Positions 45,849 to 54,574 are shown, numbered from the stretch's first letter. The stretch: DNA of 64,000 bases from an uncultured Chitinophaga sp. (GCF_937898475.1 NZ_CALEJS010000011.1:364914-428913); one strand, 5' to 3'. The notes: generated from the letters alone by a model not told the origin. Made by a program: numbers and translations.

Positions 45849-45911
45849 CAAAAGTAGCCCCATAGCCAGGATTATGGCAGTTTGCTACACGAACAGGCCT
45901 ATTGTAGGTAC
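45849..45911 (-). promoter_or_regulatory. Regulated promoter of lanC2
   Basis: Box GTACCTA (from 45911), 21 bases to GTGTAGC (from 45890), 34 bases to TACTTTTG (45856-45849). Same geometry as the other three promoters of the cluster. Leader about 12 bases. Confidence 0.75.
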
Positions 45912-45928
45912 AAAAAGGAGTGGTTTCC

Positions 45929-46657
45929 CTAATCCATCAGCTTATGCTTCATCATTTCATGAAAGCCGCTTTTGTAGGTGTCGCCGAGCAGAATATCGGC
46001 TTTTACATTCTTGAGCTGGATCATGTTGCCTTCTATGGCAACGATCTTATTGACGGAAACAATGAATGACTTATGTACCCGGAAAAAGTGCTTCCTGGGC
46101 AGTCTCTCTTCAAGATCTTTCATATTGAGCAGGGCCATGGTTTTGAGGCCGCCGTGGTGAATGGCCACATAGTTCTTCATGCCCTCAATGTAGTCTATCT
46201 CTTTCAGGTTGATCTTGAGCATTTTGCCCTTAACCTCCGTTTTCACGAAAATGTAGTCGTCATCTATACCTTCATCACTGGCAACGGTAACAGGCACGGA
46301 GGAAGTAGCTGCATTCAGCACTTTCTGTACAGCTTTAAAGAAGCGGGGCAGCGGAATAGGTTTCAGCAGGTAGTCCACCACTTCAAGGTCAAAGCCTTCT
46401 GCAGCAAATTCGCTATAGGCAGTGGTAAGGATCACTTTGCATTTGCCCTGGATGGTGCGGGCAAAATCAAGCCCTGAGATCTCGGGCATTTGTATATCGA
46501 GGAATACAAGGTCTATCTTCCTGGTATTCACTATTTCCAGGGCTTCTATCGGGCTGGTCACGGCTTTTACCAGCTGGAGGAACGGTGTCTGCTGAATGTA
46601 AAGGCTCAGTACCTCCAGTGCATGTTGCTCATCGTCAACTACTAAACAGCTGATCAT
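45929..46657 (-). CDS. LytTR-family response regulator
   Basis: 242 residues. Receiver domain (1-120) with acidic pocket Asp8-Asp9, phosphoacceptor Asp54 (VFLDIQMP) and Lys in LLKP. LytTR DNA-binding domain about 134-238 (FVKTEVKGKMLKINLKEIDYI, FFRVHKSFIVSVNKI). It overlaps the sensor kinase gene by 23 bp, so the two are translationally coupled. It is the natural candidate to bind the four direct-repeat operators of this cluster. Confidence 0.95.
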   Translation of the reverse strand: MISCLVVDDEQHALEVLSLYIQQTPFLQLVKAVTSPIEALEIVNTRKIDLVFLDIQMPEISGLDFARTIQGKCKVILTTAYSEFAAEGFDLEVVDYLLKPIPLPRFFKAVQKVLNAATSSVPVTVASDEGIDDDYIFVKTEVKGKMLKINLKEIDYIEGMKNYVAIHHGGLKTMALLNMKDLEERLPRKHFFRVHKSFIVSVNKIVAIEGNMIQLKNVKADILLGDTYKSGFHEMMKHKLMD

Positions 46658-47738
46658 AGATTACGGGTTTTTTGAGGTTCAGGCTGACAGACAGCTCTAC
46701 CGTGTAGTAGTCTGCCTCGTCCTTTATTACCAGTGAACAATGTTCTTTATAAGAGGCATGCAGCCGCTTTCGGATGTTGTCCATACCGATGCCATGTGAT
46801 AATTCCTTAGGCCCGGTCTTTTTCCTGTTATGTATTGAAAAGTAAATATGGCCGCTATCTTCCGCCACTATCAGCTTTATCTCCAGGGGGTAGGCTTCCT
46901 TTGTCAGCTCTCCGTGCTTGAAAGCGTTTTCCACCAGTGTGATCAGCACCAGGGGAATGATACGCACACTCTCTACATCGCCTTCAATGGAGAACGCAAT
47001 CTGCAGGCGGTTGCTGAAACGCAGCTGGTTGATCTTAATAACATTATTAAGGTGCTCCACTTCTTTTGACAGCAATACGGTTCCCTGCTCGTCTTCCCCG
47101 CTGTTCAGCGAGTAGCGCATGATCTCGCATAACGTTAGGATACCTTCTGAAAGGTCTTTTGAATAGGGCAGCGATTTTGCGTAAAAGAAGTTCAGCGTGT
47201 TATGTAAAAAATGAGGGTTGATCTGCGCACGTAGAAATGCATACTCTGCCTGCAGGCGGTTCTGCTCTATCCGCAGTTTATCCATATCCATGGACCGCAG
47301 CTGTTTTTCCCGTTTGATGGCCTGCCTGGCATAATAATATCCGAAGGAGTAGAATTCATAGATCATAAAAAGCCACAGCGAGTATACCACATGCTCTGTA
47401 AGCACAAATTTTGGAACGGGATCTTCGCTGTTAATAACAGGCCCTATGATGTAGCCGGTAATGTAATACAGCACCAGGCACACCACAAACAACAGCACCT
47501 CCGCCACGATCAGCATAAAATACTTTTTCCTGCTGAAGAATTTCATCAGGATCAGGTAATTCAGGTAAAACACCGTGATCATGGGCAGCTCCGTTACGAT
47601 AATATCCAGCACATCGATGCGGTAACCCGGCGAAAGGAATTTTCTCATGGTGCCTATCGCCATATAGATCAGCCATACAATGATATGTATTGCTACGGTT
47701 TTGCTGTTCTTCCTGAAATTATCTGAAAAAGCCATCAT
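46635..47738 (-). CDS. LytS-type sensor histidine kinase
   Basis: 367 residues. Four hydrophobic segments within residues 15-135, then a linker coiled coil, then the His_kinase domain with the phosphoacceptor His176 in AQINPHFLHNTLNFF and the ATP lid with LVENAFKHGE and GIGMDNIRKRL. No periplasmic sensor domain is visible, so it senses within or near the membrane; the mature peptide is a plausible signal. An ATG three bases downstream (47735) could also be used. 10 bp after the S41 protease gene. Confidence 0.94.
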   Translation of the reverse strand: MMAFSDNFRKNSKTVAIHIIVWLIYMAIGTMRKFLSPGYRIDVLDIIVTELPMITVFYLNYLILMKFFSRKKYFMLIVAEVLLFVVCLVLYYITGYIIGPVINSEDPVPKFVLTEHVVYSLWLFMIYEFYSFGYYYARQAIKREKQLRSMDMDKLRIEQNRLQAEYAFLRAQINPHFLHNTLNFFYAKSLPYSKDLSEGILTLCEIMRYSLNSGEDEQGTVLLSKEVEHLNNVIKINQLRFSNRLQIAFSIEGDVESVRIIPLVLITLVENAFKHGELTKEAYPLEIKLIVAEDSGHIYFSIHNRKKTGPKELSHGIGMDNIRKRLHASYKEHCSLVIKDEADYYTVELSVSLNLKKPVIYDQLFSS

Positions 47739-47748
47739 GCTGAAGATA

Positions 47749-49164
47749 CTATTTTTTCTTCTTTACATATCCTACCCAATCCTCCACATGATCGGGTATC
47801 ACTTCGTCGGGCTGAATGCCGATGTAGTCTATCGGGTCTTTGGGCAAACGATTTGCCCTGGAGGTAGAATACCTTATCCGGAACAGCCCCCCGTCCAGCG
47901 TAAGTGAAGCGGCATCTGAATAATCCACCGCTCCCATGGTATTCCTGCCGTATAATTTCACTTTAGTGCTCTGTTTTGCCTTCAGCAGGAAGATCTCCGT
48001 GCTGCTGGCGCAGGATTCGTTAATGAGTACAGATACCCGTTTGGGATAGGGATATACGACCGCCATCCGTAAAGTATCGTCGGGCCAGAGATTGTACAGG
48101 GTGCCCTTGTGGGCGCGGAGTGCAGTGGCTTCTTTCTGAAAGATGGCTTTCATACTGTCGGAGATATTGGGATAGTTCCAGTCCTCATAGCTTTTGATGT
48201 TCTCTTCTGTTGCCAGTACAGAAGAACCACCGGTGATCATGGGATTGGTATAGATCAGCGGCAATAGTTTTTCAAAGCACAATACGGAACCTCCCCTGTT
48301 GTTACGCACGTCAATAATAAAGTGCTCCGTGCTTTTCAGCAAGGCATCGTTGGCGATCAGCATACTGTCAATTTCGTCCTTGTACTCCAGCATGGCCCTG
48401 GGTATGGCTATCAGGCAGGTTTTACGGTCCAGCACCTTGAAGTAAGGAGCCAGGCTGGCGCCAGGCCCGGGTACTGATGTTGCAAGCTGAGAAGCGGGAT
48501 AGGAACGGTACCAGCTGCCAAAGCTGCCGTTCTCCAGCCTGCCGTTACTAACTTTAAGCGGAGGGGCCGATTGCTGGTGAATGCGGGAGTAGAAAGCTAC
48601 ATACTGATAGTGCCCTGCCGACTTCCTTATTTTCATCTTTACCTGGCCGGGCATCCAGAAAAGGCTGTCAGCATCCAACACAAAACCGATAAAGGTATCC
48701 GGCGCCTGCTCATCGCGGATAATGCCGATACGATAAACTTTTGATTCATCTTCCCAGATACCTTCCAGGGAGTCCAGCTGCCCGCGGTTCCTGTCAAGGT
48801 AGCTGATGAACGCCTGTTCAGACATGGGATGCCGTTCTGTATTGGCAAAGGCCTGCCGTATCCTGTGGTAATTGGAAGAATCCTCATTGATGGAGATGCC
48901 TACGTGATAGTCTTTAAAAAAGCCGAGCCATTTTGTCATTACAGACAGGCAGGCGGGAACATCTGCTGCAGCGGCCTTTTCTTCCAGGCTGTCTGTAAAT
49001 TGCCTGTACTCATCCCTGTTGGCTGCGGTTACTTTAAAATTGAACCCTACGTAGTTTGTTTCAATCTTCTTCACCATATCTTTGAAATAGGCCGGGCAGT
49101 TACAGGACTGGGCATTGATGTTGACAGCAGACAGGCATAAGCAAAACAGCAGGAAATATCTCAT
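47749..49164 (-). CDS. Exported S41-family peptidase of the lanthipeptide cluster
   Basis: 471 residues from ATG 49164 (MRYFLLFCLCLSAVNINAQS, signal peptide). A longer frame to 49308 would overlap lanA3 and is rejected. The S41 core is recognisable in the second half: FIIDVRNNRGGSVLCFEKLL and SVLINESCASSTEIFLLKA, with the probable nucleophile Ser in the latter, and YGRNTMGAVDYSD. No PDZ domain is evident. It follows lanA3 in one unit with the kinase and regulator. Periplasmic trimming of an exported peptide, or processing of a signal, is a plausible role; not proven. Confidence 0.85.
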   Translation of the reverse strand: MRYFLLFCLCLSAVNINAQSCNCPAYFKDMVKKIETNYVGFNFKVTAANRDEYRQFTDSLEEKAAAADVPACLSVMTKWLGFFKDYHVGISINEDSSNYHRIRQAFANTERHPMSEQAFISYLDRNRGQLDSLEGIWEDESKVYRIGIIRDEQAPDTFIGFVLDADSLFWMPGQVKMKIRKSAGHYQYVAFYSRIHQQSAPPLKVSNGRLENGSFGSWYRSYPASQLATSVPGPGASLAPYFKVLDRKTCLIAIPRAMLEYKDEIDSMLIANDALLKSTEHFIIDVRNNRGGSVLCFEKLLPLIYTNPMITGGSSVLATEENIKSYEDWNYPNISDSMKAIFQKEATALRAHKGTLYNLWPDDTLRMAVVYPYPKRVSVLINESCASSTEIFLLKAKQSTKVKLYGRNTMGAVDYSDAASLTLDGGLFRIRYSTSRANRLPKDPIDYIGIQPDEVIPDHVEDWVGYVKKKK

Positions 49165-49214
49165 AACTGGCACTGATTTTTTCGTATTTTCTATAATGGA
49201 AATATAAACAATAA

Positions 49215-49239
49215 CAGGGGAACCGTTGGGGTTCCCCTG
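49215..49239. terminator. Hairpin downstream of lanA3
   Basis: 10-bp stem CAGGGGAACC/GGTTCCCCTG, loop GTTGG, 20 bases after the lanA3 stop; followed on the minus strand by TTATTGTTTATATT. A partial terminator before the protease gene. Confidence 0.7.
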
Positions 49240-49259
49240 ACAATTTCTTATTCCGGGCC

Positions 49260-49436
49260 TTACAAAGTATTTAACAGCTGCTCTGTCTCGCTCTGGGTGG
49301 TATTGCAATTAGGGGTGGTGGATCCTGGACCGGGATAACCTCCCCATATTTTACCCAGTTTTACAGCAGTCAGCTTGATAATGGTGGTTTTGTTCAATTT
49401 CAGTTTTTTGTCGGCGTTTGCTGCAACTTTTTTCAT
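49260..49436 (-). CDS. Putative third precursor peptide (LanA3), one cysteine
   Basis: 58 residues. The leader KKLKLNKTTIIKLTAVKLGK resembles Bacteroidota natural-product precursor leaders and ends IWGG (residues 30-33). The core YPGPGSTTPNCNTTQSETEQ holds a single Cys44, three upstream Ser/Thr (39-41) and several downstream. It does not share the FTCxWCT core of LanA1 and LanA2. It has its own regulated promoter and downstream hairpin. It may yield a one-ring peptide or a signal peptide for the two-component system encoded behind it. Confidence 0.8.
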   Translation of the reverse strand: MKKVAANADKKLKLNKTTIIKLTAVKLGKIWGGYPGPGSTTPNCNTTQSETEQLLNTL

Positions 49437-49495
49437 GGATTAAAGGTTTTACGGGTGAAGGACTAAGGGTTTTCTGCTTGTTGTTTTTAACGATC

Positions 49496-49558
49496 TAAAA
49501 GTAAAAAGATACAGATTTTGTGAAAAAAGCGATACACAAAAGGGCTTTTTATAAGTAC
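49496..49558 (-). promoter_or_regulatory. Regulated promoter of lanA3-protease-kinase-regulator
   Basis: Box GTACTTA (from 49558), 21 bases to GTGTATCG (from 49537), 34 bases to TACTTTTA (49503-49496). The 13-base sequence GTGTATCGCTTTT is shared with the promoter at 54512. Confidence 0.72.
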
Positions 49559-49570
49559 CAATCCCACCGG

Positions 49571-50074
49571 TTACCTGAAAAAACTAAAGATGCGGCGGAT
49601 AAGCCGCTCACGGGAAGTGATGATCTCTGCGCGGCCCTGCTCCTGCTTATAGAGATCCAGCTTTTTATGATGGCTGGTAACAAAGTTGTTATCCAGCTGC
49701 ACCAGTAATTTTACCTGCCTGCCAGCCGCTGGCAGGGGGCGGGAAACTACCTTGCCGCTGATGCTGCCAAACTCTGCCTGCGGGTAGCTATCCAGGCTGA
49801 TGATAACCGGCTGCCCCGCCTGTATCTTACCGGATCCCGCGGCAGGTACCCATACCGTTGCAGTATAGTGTTGCCCTTGTCCGGGTATGATTTCCACCGA
49901 TCCCCTGATCACATCAGGATACCGGATGAAGACGGAGACCAGGAGCAGCAATGCCACCGCCCCAAAAAGGAGCAGGCTGCCCCAGCGTGTGATCCAGGGC
50001 GGGGTGGCGCCCAGCACCTCATTCATTTCATCGCTTACCAGTGAGAAATCTGCATGTAGTGTTCTTTCAGGCAT
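49571..50074 (-). CDS. Miniature HlyD-like protein lacking lipoyl/coiled-coil region
   Basis: 167 residues. Cytoplasmic N-terminus, membrane segment about 30-50 (WGSLLLFGAVALLLLVSVFI), then RYPDVIRGSVEI as in HlyD-family adaptors of Bacteroidota exporters. After that it passes straight to the late beta-barrel part (GKIQAGQPVIISLDSYPQAE) and ends AEIITSRERLIRRIFSFF. The usual lipoyl and alpha-hairpin section of around 200 residues is absent in frame. It follows the C39 ABC transporter gene by 27 bp and is the last gene of that unit. Confidence 0.85.
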   Translation of the reverse strand: MPERTLHADFSLVSDEMNEVLGATPPWITRWGSLLLFGAVALLLLVSVFIRYPDVIRGSVEIIPGQGQHYTATVWVPAAGSGKIQAGQPVIISLDSYPQAEFGSISGKVVSRPLPAAGRQVKLLVQLDNNFVTSHHKKLDLYKQEQGRAEIITSRERLIRRIFSFFR

Positions 50075-50101
50075 AGCTGTATAATTTAAACATGGCGGGC
50101 T

Positions 50102-52285
50102 TTATTCGCCCAATTCCAGCTGGTTCTTGACGAGGTTGAAATAATATCCTTTCTCCGTGATAAGCGCTTCGTGCGTGCCTGTTTCAACGATCTCTCCTTT
50201 GTCCAGCACAATGATCTTATCCGCATTCTTTACCGTGCTTAAACGGTGCGCAATCACCACCACTGTTTTTCCTTCAAAGAACTGGTTCAGGTTTTCGATG
50301 ATCACCCGTTCATTCTTTGCATCCAGCGCACTGGTAGCTTCGTCAAAGAACAGCACGGAAGGATCTTTATACACCGCACGGGCGATGAGTATACGTTGTT
50401 TCTGCCCGGTGCTCAGTCCCATGCCGTTAGGCCCAATCCTGGTATTGTAGGAAAGCGGCAGGGTTTCGATAAAGTCGTGGATATTGGCGATCCTGGCGGC
50501 CTGGCGCAGGCGTTTGCGGTCTGGCTCCTCCGCTCCTACGGCTATGTTATTGGCAACGGTATCATTGAAGATGTAACCTTCCTGCATCACTACCCCGCAA
50601 ACATCCCTCCAGGCGCTGTGCCGGATGGCAGACAGCAAGGTATTGCCTACAGTGACCGTGCCGCCATCAGGTTCATAAAAACGCAGCAGTAGCTTCAGCA
50701 GGGTGGTTTTGCCGCTGCCGCTGGCGCCCACTATAGCGGTTACTTTCCGGTGTTCTATCAGCAGGCTGATGTTGCGGAGCACCTGCGGCGACATAGCGCC
50801 TTTTTCATAGCGGAAAACAAGATTACTGATACGGATATCTCCTTCCGGTATTTCCGATACCGTTTCTTCTTCCGGCCTTTCCTCATCCGGACGGTGATGG
50901 ATCTCATCGATACGGTTGATGCTGAGACGCGCATCCTGCCATGATTTGATAAACTCTACCAGCTGCAGAATGGGGGCATTCAACTGGCCGATGATGTAGG
51001 AGATGGAAAGCATTACACCCAGCGTGATCTGCCCGTCCAGCACCAGCCGCGCAGCCAGGAAAGAGATAATGATGTTCTTCAGCTCATTGATCAGGGAAGC
51101 GCCGCCGGATTGCGCCTGGTTAAGGGCCAGGCTTTTCAGGTTTATTTTGAACAGCTTAACCTGCTGATGTTCCCACTGCCATCTCTTTTTGCGTTCTGCA
51201 TTATGGAGCTTTATCTCCTGCATGCCGCCAATCAGTTCCAGGTTCTTTTCATTATATCTTGACAGCTGGCTGAATTTCTTATAATCCAGCGTAGCCCGTT
51301 TTTTCATGAAGAATGAGATCCAGGCAAAATAGATCACGCTTACTACCGCGAACACCGAGAATATCAGCGGACTGTATATAATCAGCACAATGCTGAACAC
51401 AAGCAGGTTGATAAGTGAGAAAACAACATTCAGCGTACCGGAGGTAAGAAAGGTTTCCACGCGCTGATGGTCTGCAATACGCTGCAGGATATCACCCGTC
51501 ATCTTTACATCAAAATATCCCAGCGGCAGTTTCATCAGCTTGCGGAAAAAATCCGAGAGCAGGTTGATGTTCACACGGCTGCTCAGGTGCATCAGGATGT
51601 AACCGCGGATGATCTCAACGCTGGTCTTGCCCGCAAAAAGCAGCAGCTGCGCCAGTAATACAAGATAGATAAACCCCAGGTCATTGTGCCGGATGCCTAC
51701 ATCCACAATACTTTGTGTAAGGAAGGGAAAGATGAGCTGCAGCAAGCTGCCTGCAAAAAGCCCGATGAGCAGCTGGCCCATAAGCTGGCGGTACCTTGCC
51801 AGGTATTTGTAAATGAAACGCAGCCCGCCGGGCTTTTGCTGTGCTACCTCTTCTACCTGCTCAAATTCCGGCGATACTTCCAGGCTGAGAATGATACCCG
51901 AGGTACCTACTACTGCCCAGCTTCTCAAAAATTCCTCCTTTGTGTACACCAGCAGGCCGTGAGCGGGATCTGACACATAGACCTTGTCGCGCCTGATCTT
52001 ATAGATCACTATAAAATGTTTCTGCTCCCAGAGCGCGATGCAGGGAAAAGGGGATTCTTCTGCCAGGTCTTCATAACCGATCCTGGCCCCTACGGTACGA
52101 AAGCCCAGCTGTTCTGCTGCTTCGCTCACATTTAACAGGCTGGACCCTGCCCGGGTGGTATTGCACAACCTGCGCAGGTACTCCTGTGAAAATACTTTGC
52201 CGTAATACTTACTGATGATGCGGAGGCAGGCGGGCCCGCAATCCATCTCATCATACTGTTTATAGTGAGGAAATCTGTTAAACAT
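50102..52285 (-). CDS. Peptidase C39-containing ABC transporter (lanthipeptide exporter)
   Basis: 727 residues. C39 peptidase domain (1-130) with Gln10, Cys16 (DEMDCGPACL), His90 and Asp106; it should cut precursors after double glycine. Membrane domain about 155-450 with six helices, ATPase about 480-725 with Walker A GASGSGKTTLLKLLLRF, signature LSTGQKQRILIARA and Walker B VLFFDEATSALD. Exports and matures LanA peptides. Between the outer-membrane protein gene (29 bp) and the mini-HlyD gene. Confidence 0.96.
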   Translation of the reverse strand: MFNRFPHYKQYDEMDCGPACLRIISKYYGKVFSQEYLRRLCNTTRAGSSLLNVSEAAEQLGFRTVGARIGYEDLAEESPFPCIALWEQKHFIVIYKIRRDKVYVSDPAHGLLVYTKEEFLRSWAVVGTSGIILSLEVSPEFEQVEEVAQQKPGGLRFIYKYLARYRQLMGQLLIGLFAGSLLQLIFPFLTQSIVDVGIRHNDLGFIYLVLLAQLLLFAGKTSVEIIRGYILMHLSSRVNINLLSDFFRKLMKLPLGYFDVKMTGDILQRIADHQRVETFLTSGTLNVVFSLINLLVFSIVLIIYSPLIFSVFAVVSVIYFAWISFFMKKRATLDYKKFSQLSRYNEKNLELIGGMQEIKLHNAERKKRWQWEHQQVKLFKINLKSLALNQAQSGGASLINELKNIIISFLAARLVLDGQITLGVMLSISYIIGQLNAPILQLVEFIKSWQDARLSINRIDEIHHRPDEERPEEETVSEIPEGDIRISNLVFRYEKGAMSPQVLRNISLLIEHRKVTAIVGASGSGKTTLLKLLLRFYEPDGGTVTVGNTLLSAIRHSAWRDVCGVVMQEGYIFNDTVANNIAVGAEEPDRKRLRQAARIANIHDFIETLPLSYNTRIGPNGMGLSTGQKQRILIARAVYKDPSVLFFDEATSALDAKNERVIIENLNQFFEGKTVVVIAHRLSTVKNADKIIVLDKGEIVETGTHEALITEKGYYFNLVKNQLELGE

Positions 52286-52314
52286 ACGCTACAGTTTTGA
52301 GGTAGTTCTGCATA

Positions 52315-54489
52315 TTAATTTCCTCCCATCCTGTACTGCTGATCTTCAATAGCGGAGGTTCTGCTGCGTGCGGCTTTCACTTTCAGGTTACCGAACTTAT
52401 AGCTGAATATCAGCCTGACAAAGCGGGATTCTATTTTATTCTCATTGTAAGATGTTACGCCAAAGGATGCGATGTTGTAATCTGTACTCAGCGTATTAAA
52501 CAGGTCGCTTACATTCAGGGTCAGCTTCCCTGCATTCTTCAATATGCTTTTAGAGATACCGGCGCTCACGGCGTAACGGGGTCTGTATTTGTACACGCCA
52601 AAAACAAAGGATGAAAAGTAATAGGCAGAAAGCTCTGCTGAGAGGCCTTTTGCTATCGTAAATATGTTATTGGTCTTTACAAAAGCGCCGGTCAGCGCAT
52701 TGTCCAGGTTATCACGGCCAGGCTCATTGTATTTGGCGTAGGTGAGCATCGCTGAGTTGGTGCTGGTCCATTTGTTATCCAGCAGGCTTTTTGACCAGGT
52801 AATACTGGCGTTCACCGCATCTGCGCTGCTGAGGTTTACTTCTGTGCTGATCACCACATTGCCGGTGTCTTTACGGAAGATGGCAGCAGGAACATCGGTA
52901 AAGCGCTGGTAGTTGACCGATATAAACAACTCGTTGTTATACACATAAGACACTTCAAAACTATGGCCGATGGAGGGCCTGATATTGGGATTACCCTGGT
53001 TATACTGATACTGGCTAACGTAGGTAATGAAAGGGTTTACCACATCAAAGCTGTAACGGTCTATACTCTTACGGTAGGAAAAGCCGTACTGGTGCTTTTG
53101 GGAGTGATTGTACATGACAGACAAACTGGGAAAGAGATTGAACTGGTCTCTTTTGTTCACCTGGTTCAGCGTAAGCGACCTGCCTTTGGTATAGGTCTGT
53201 TCTGCACGCAAACCGGCCTGCAGATCGAACTTCTTAATGCTCCTGCTATAGGTGGCATAAGCGGCGTAGATATTTTCATCGTAGATGAAATGATTGGTTT
53301 TACCCTCATCGGTCACCCATTGTTTTTCCAGTTGCTGCAGCCAGTTGATATCATTATCTGTGGTGGTGAGCGTGGCTTTAAGACCTGCTTCCAGCTGGCC
53401 TTTTCCCAGTGGCTGCGAATAATCGGCAGCAATGGAACGGATCTCATTATCTGCAGGAGAATTGTTCATCAGCAGGTAGGGCGTCCCGGTCTGCATGCCT
53501 GCAGGATCATAGAAATGAGTGACCAGGTCATCCTTCCAGGTTTTGTTGTACCTGAAATAGTCTGCATTCAGGGTCAGCTGTTTACCACTGGTATCCAGCT
53601 TTGTTTTGTAGTAGATATTTACGGAGGGGTTCAGTATCCTGGCTTTGCCCATGGTGTTTACAGTAGAGAAAGAATCAGCGCCGGCGGCTTCTTTTACAGA
53701 ACGGGTAAATACGTCCCTGTCGCGGTAGTTCAGCATGCCTTTCAGCAGTACGCCAAAAGAGCTGTTGCGGTTGATGTCGTAATCCAGTCCTGCTTTCAGG
53801 GAGTGATTGTTGCGGGTGCGCACATCGCTGGTCCTTTCCACGATAGCAGCATTTTCTGCCAGTGTACGGTTGGAGTACAGGTCATAATATTGTTTGTTAT
53901 ACTGGTAATCATAGTTACCGTAAATGTTGATCTGCTTATCACGGTAGTTGAGGCCCAGGCCACCGTTGTACCTGCCATAACGCCCGCTGCCCAGGCCCGC
54001 GGTGAAAACGCCGTTAGTGCCAAAGTTCTTGCTCCTGGCAGAGATGATATTGATAACGGCAGCTCCCCTGGCATCGTACCTGGCGGGAGGGTTGGCAATA
54101 AGTTCTATCCTGTCTATGGTGTTGCTGGGCATGGCGCTCAGCCATTCTTTCAGTTCCTCTCCTGAGAGGCGGCTATCCTTACCGTCTATCAGTACGATCA
54201 CTTTCTTTCCGCGCAGCTCAAAATTGCCGCTGCTCTGTTCTACAACGCCCGGAGCGTTGGTAAGCACCTGTGCAGCATCACTGCCGGCTGCCACAGGGCT
54301 TTCTGATACGTTTACCACCACTTTATCCGCCTTCATAACGATAAAGGGTTTATTACCTGTTACTGTAACGGCTTTCAGGTTCTGCCTGCGCATACTATCA
54401 GTGGCCTGGCCTGCGGTAGTCTGCGCCTTCATATGCTGTGATACAACCGACATCACGGCAATGCTCACCAGTATAAATATTCGCTGCAT
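52315..54489 (-). CDS. Outer-membrane beta-barrel protein, TonB-receptor-like
   Basis: 724 residues. Signal peptide (1-22), a plug-like domain (about 40-150: VVVNVSESPVAAGSDAAQVL, VIVLIDGKDSRLSGEELKEWL, RIELIANPPARYDARG), then a barrel of the OMP_b-brl_3 type. No carboxypeptidase-like extension and no obvious TonB box. First gene of the export unit under a regulated promoter. Possible roles are outer-membrane passage, self-protection or peptide re-uptake; sequence alone does not decide. Confidence 0.88.
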   Translation of the reverse strand: MQRIFILVSIAVMSVVSQHMKAQTTAGQATDSMRRQNLKAVTVTGNKPFIVMKADKVVVNVSESPVAAGSDAAQVLTNAPGVVEQSSGNFELRGKKVIVLIDGKDSRLSGEELKEWLSAMPSNTIDRIELIANPPARYDARGAAVINIISARSKNFGTNGVFTAGLGSGRYGRYNGGLGLNYRDKQINIYGNYDYQYNKQYYDLYSNRTLAENAAIVERTSDVRTRNNHSLKAGLDYDINRNSSFGVLLKGMLNYRDRDVFTRSVKEAAGADSFSTVNTMGKARILNPSVNIYYKTKLDTSGKQLTLNADYFRYNKTWKDDLVTHFYDPAGMQTGTPYLLMNNSPADNEIRSIAADYSQPLGKGQLEAGLKATLTTTDNDINWLQQLEKQWVTDEGKTNHFIYDENIYAAYATYSRSIKKFDLQAGLRAEQTYTKGRSLTLNQVNKRDQFNLFPSLSVMYNHSQKHQYGFSYRKSIDRYSFDVVNPFITYVSQYQYNQGNPNIRPSIGHSFEVSYVYNNELFISVNYQRFTDVPAAIFRKDTGNVVISTEVNLSSADAVNASITWSKSLLDNKWTSTNSAMLTYAKYNEPGRDNLDNALTGAFVKTNNIFTIAKGLSAELSAYYFSSFVFGVYKYRPRYAVSAGISKSILKNAGKLTLNVSDLFNTLSTDYNIASFGVTSYNENKIESRFVRLIFSYKFGNLKVKAARSRTSAIEDQQYRMGGN

Positions 54490-54511
54490 ACGATAGGGTT
54501 TTAATTGAAAA

Positions 54512-54574
54512 CAAATTTATCCAGGAGGTTAAACTGCCTGAAAAGCGATACACCAAAATGGAATTTATATGGAC
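54512..54574 (-). promoter_or_regulatory. Regulated promoter of the outer-membrane protein/exporter unit
   Basis: Box GTCCATA (from 54574), 21 bases to GTGTATCG (from 54553), 34 bases to TAAATTTG (54519-54512). Same geometry as the other three; box 1 is the most divergent of the four. Confidence 0.72.

Noticed and set aside
49165..49308. Upstream extension of the S41 protease
   Set aside because: Overlaps lanA3 and its hairpin; the signal peptide at ATG 49164 fixes the start.
52963..54165. 400-codon plus-strand frame opposite the outer-membrane protein gene
   Set aside because: Antisense to a clear beta-barrel gene; translation is Val/Ile/Gly-rich without motifs.
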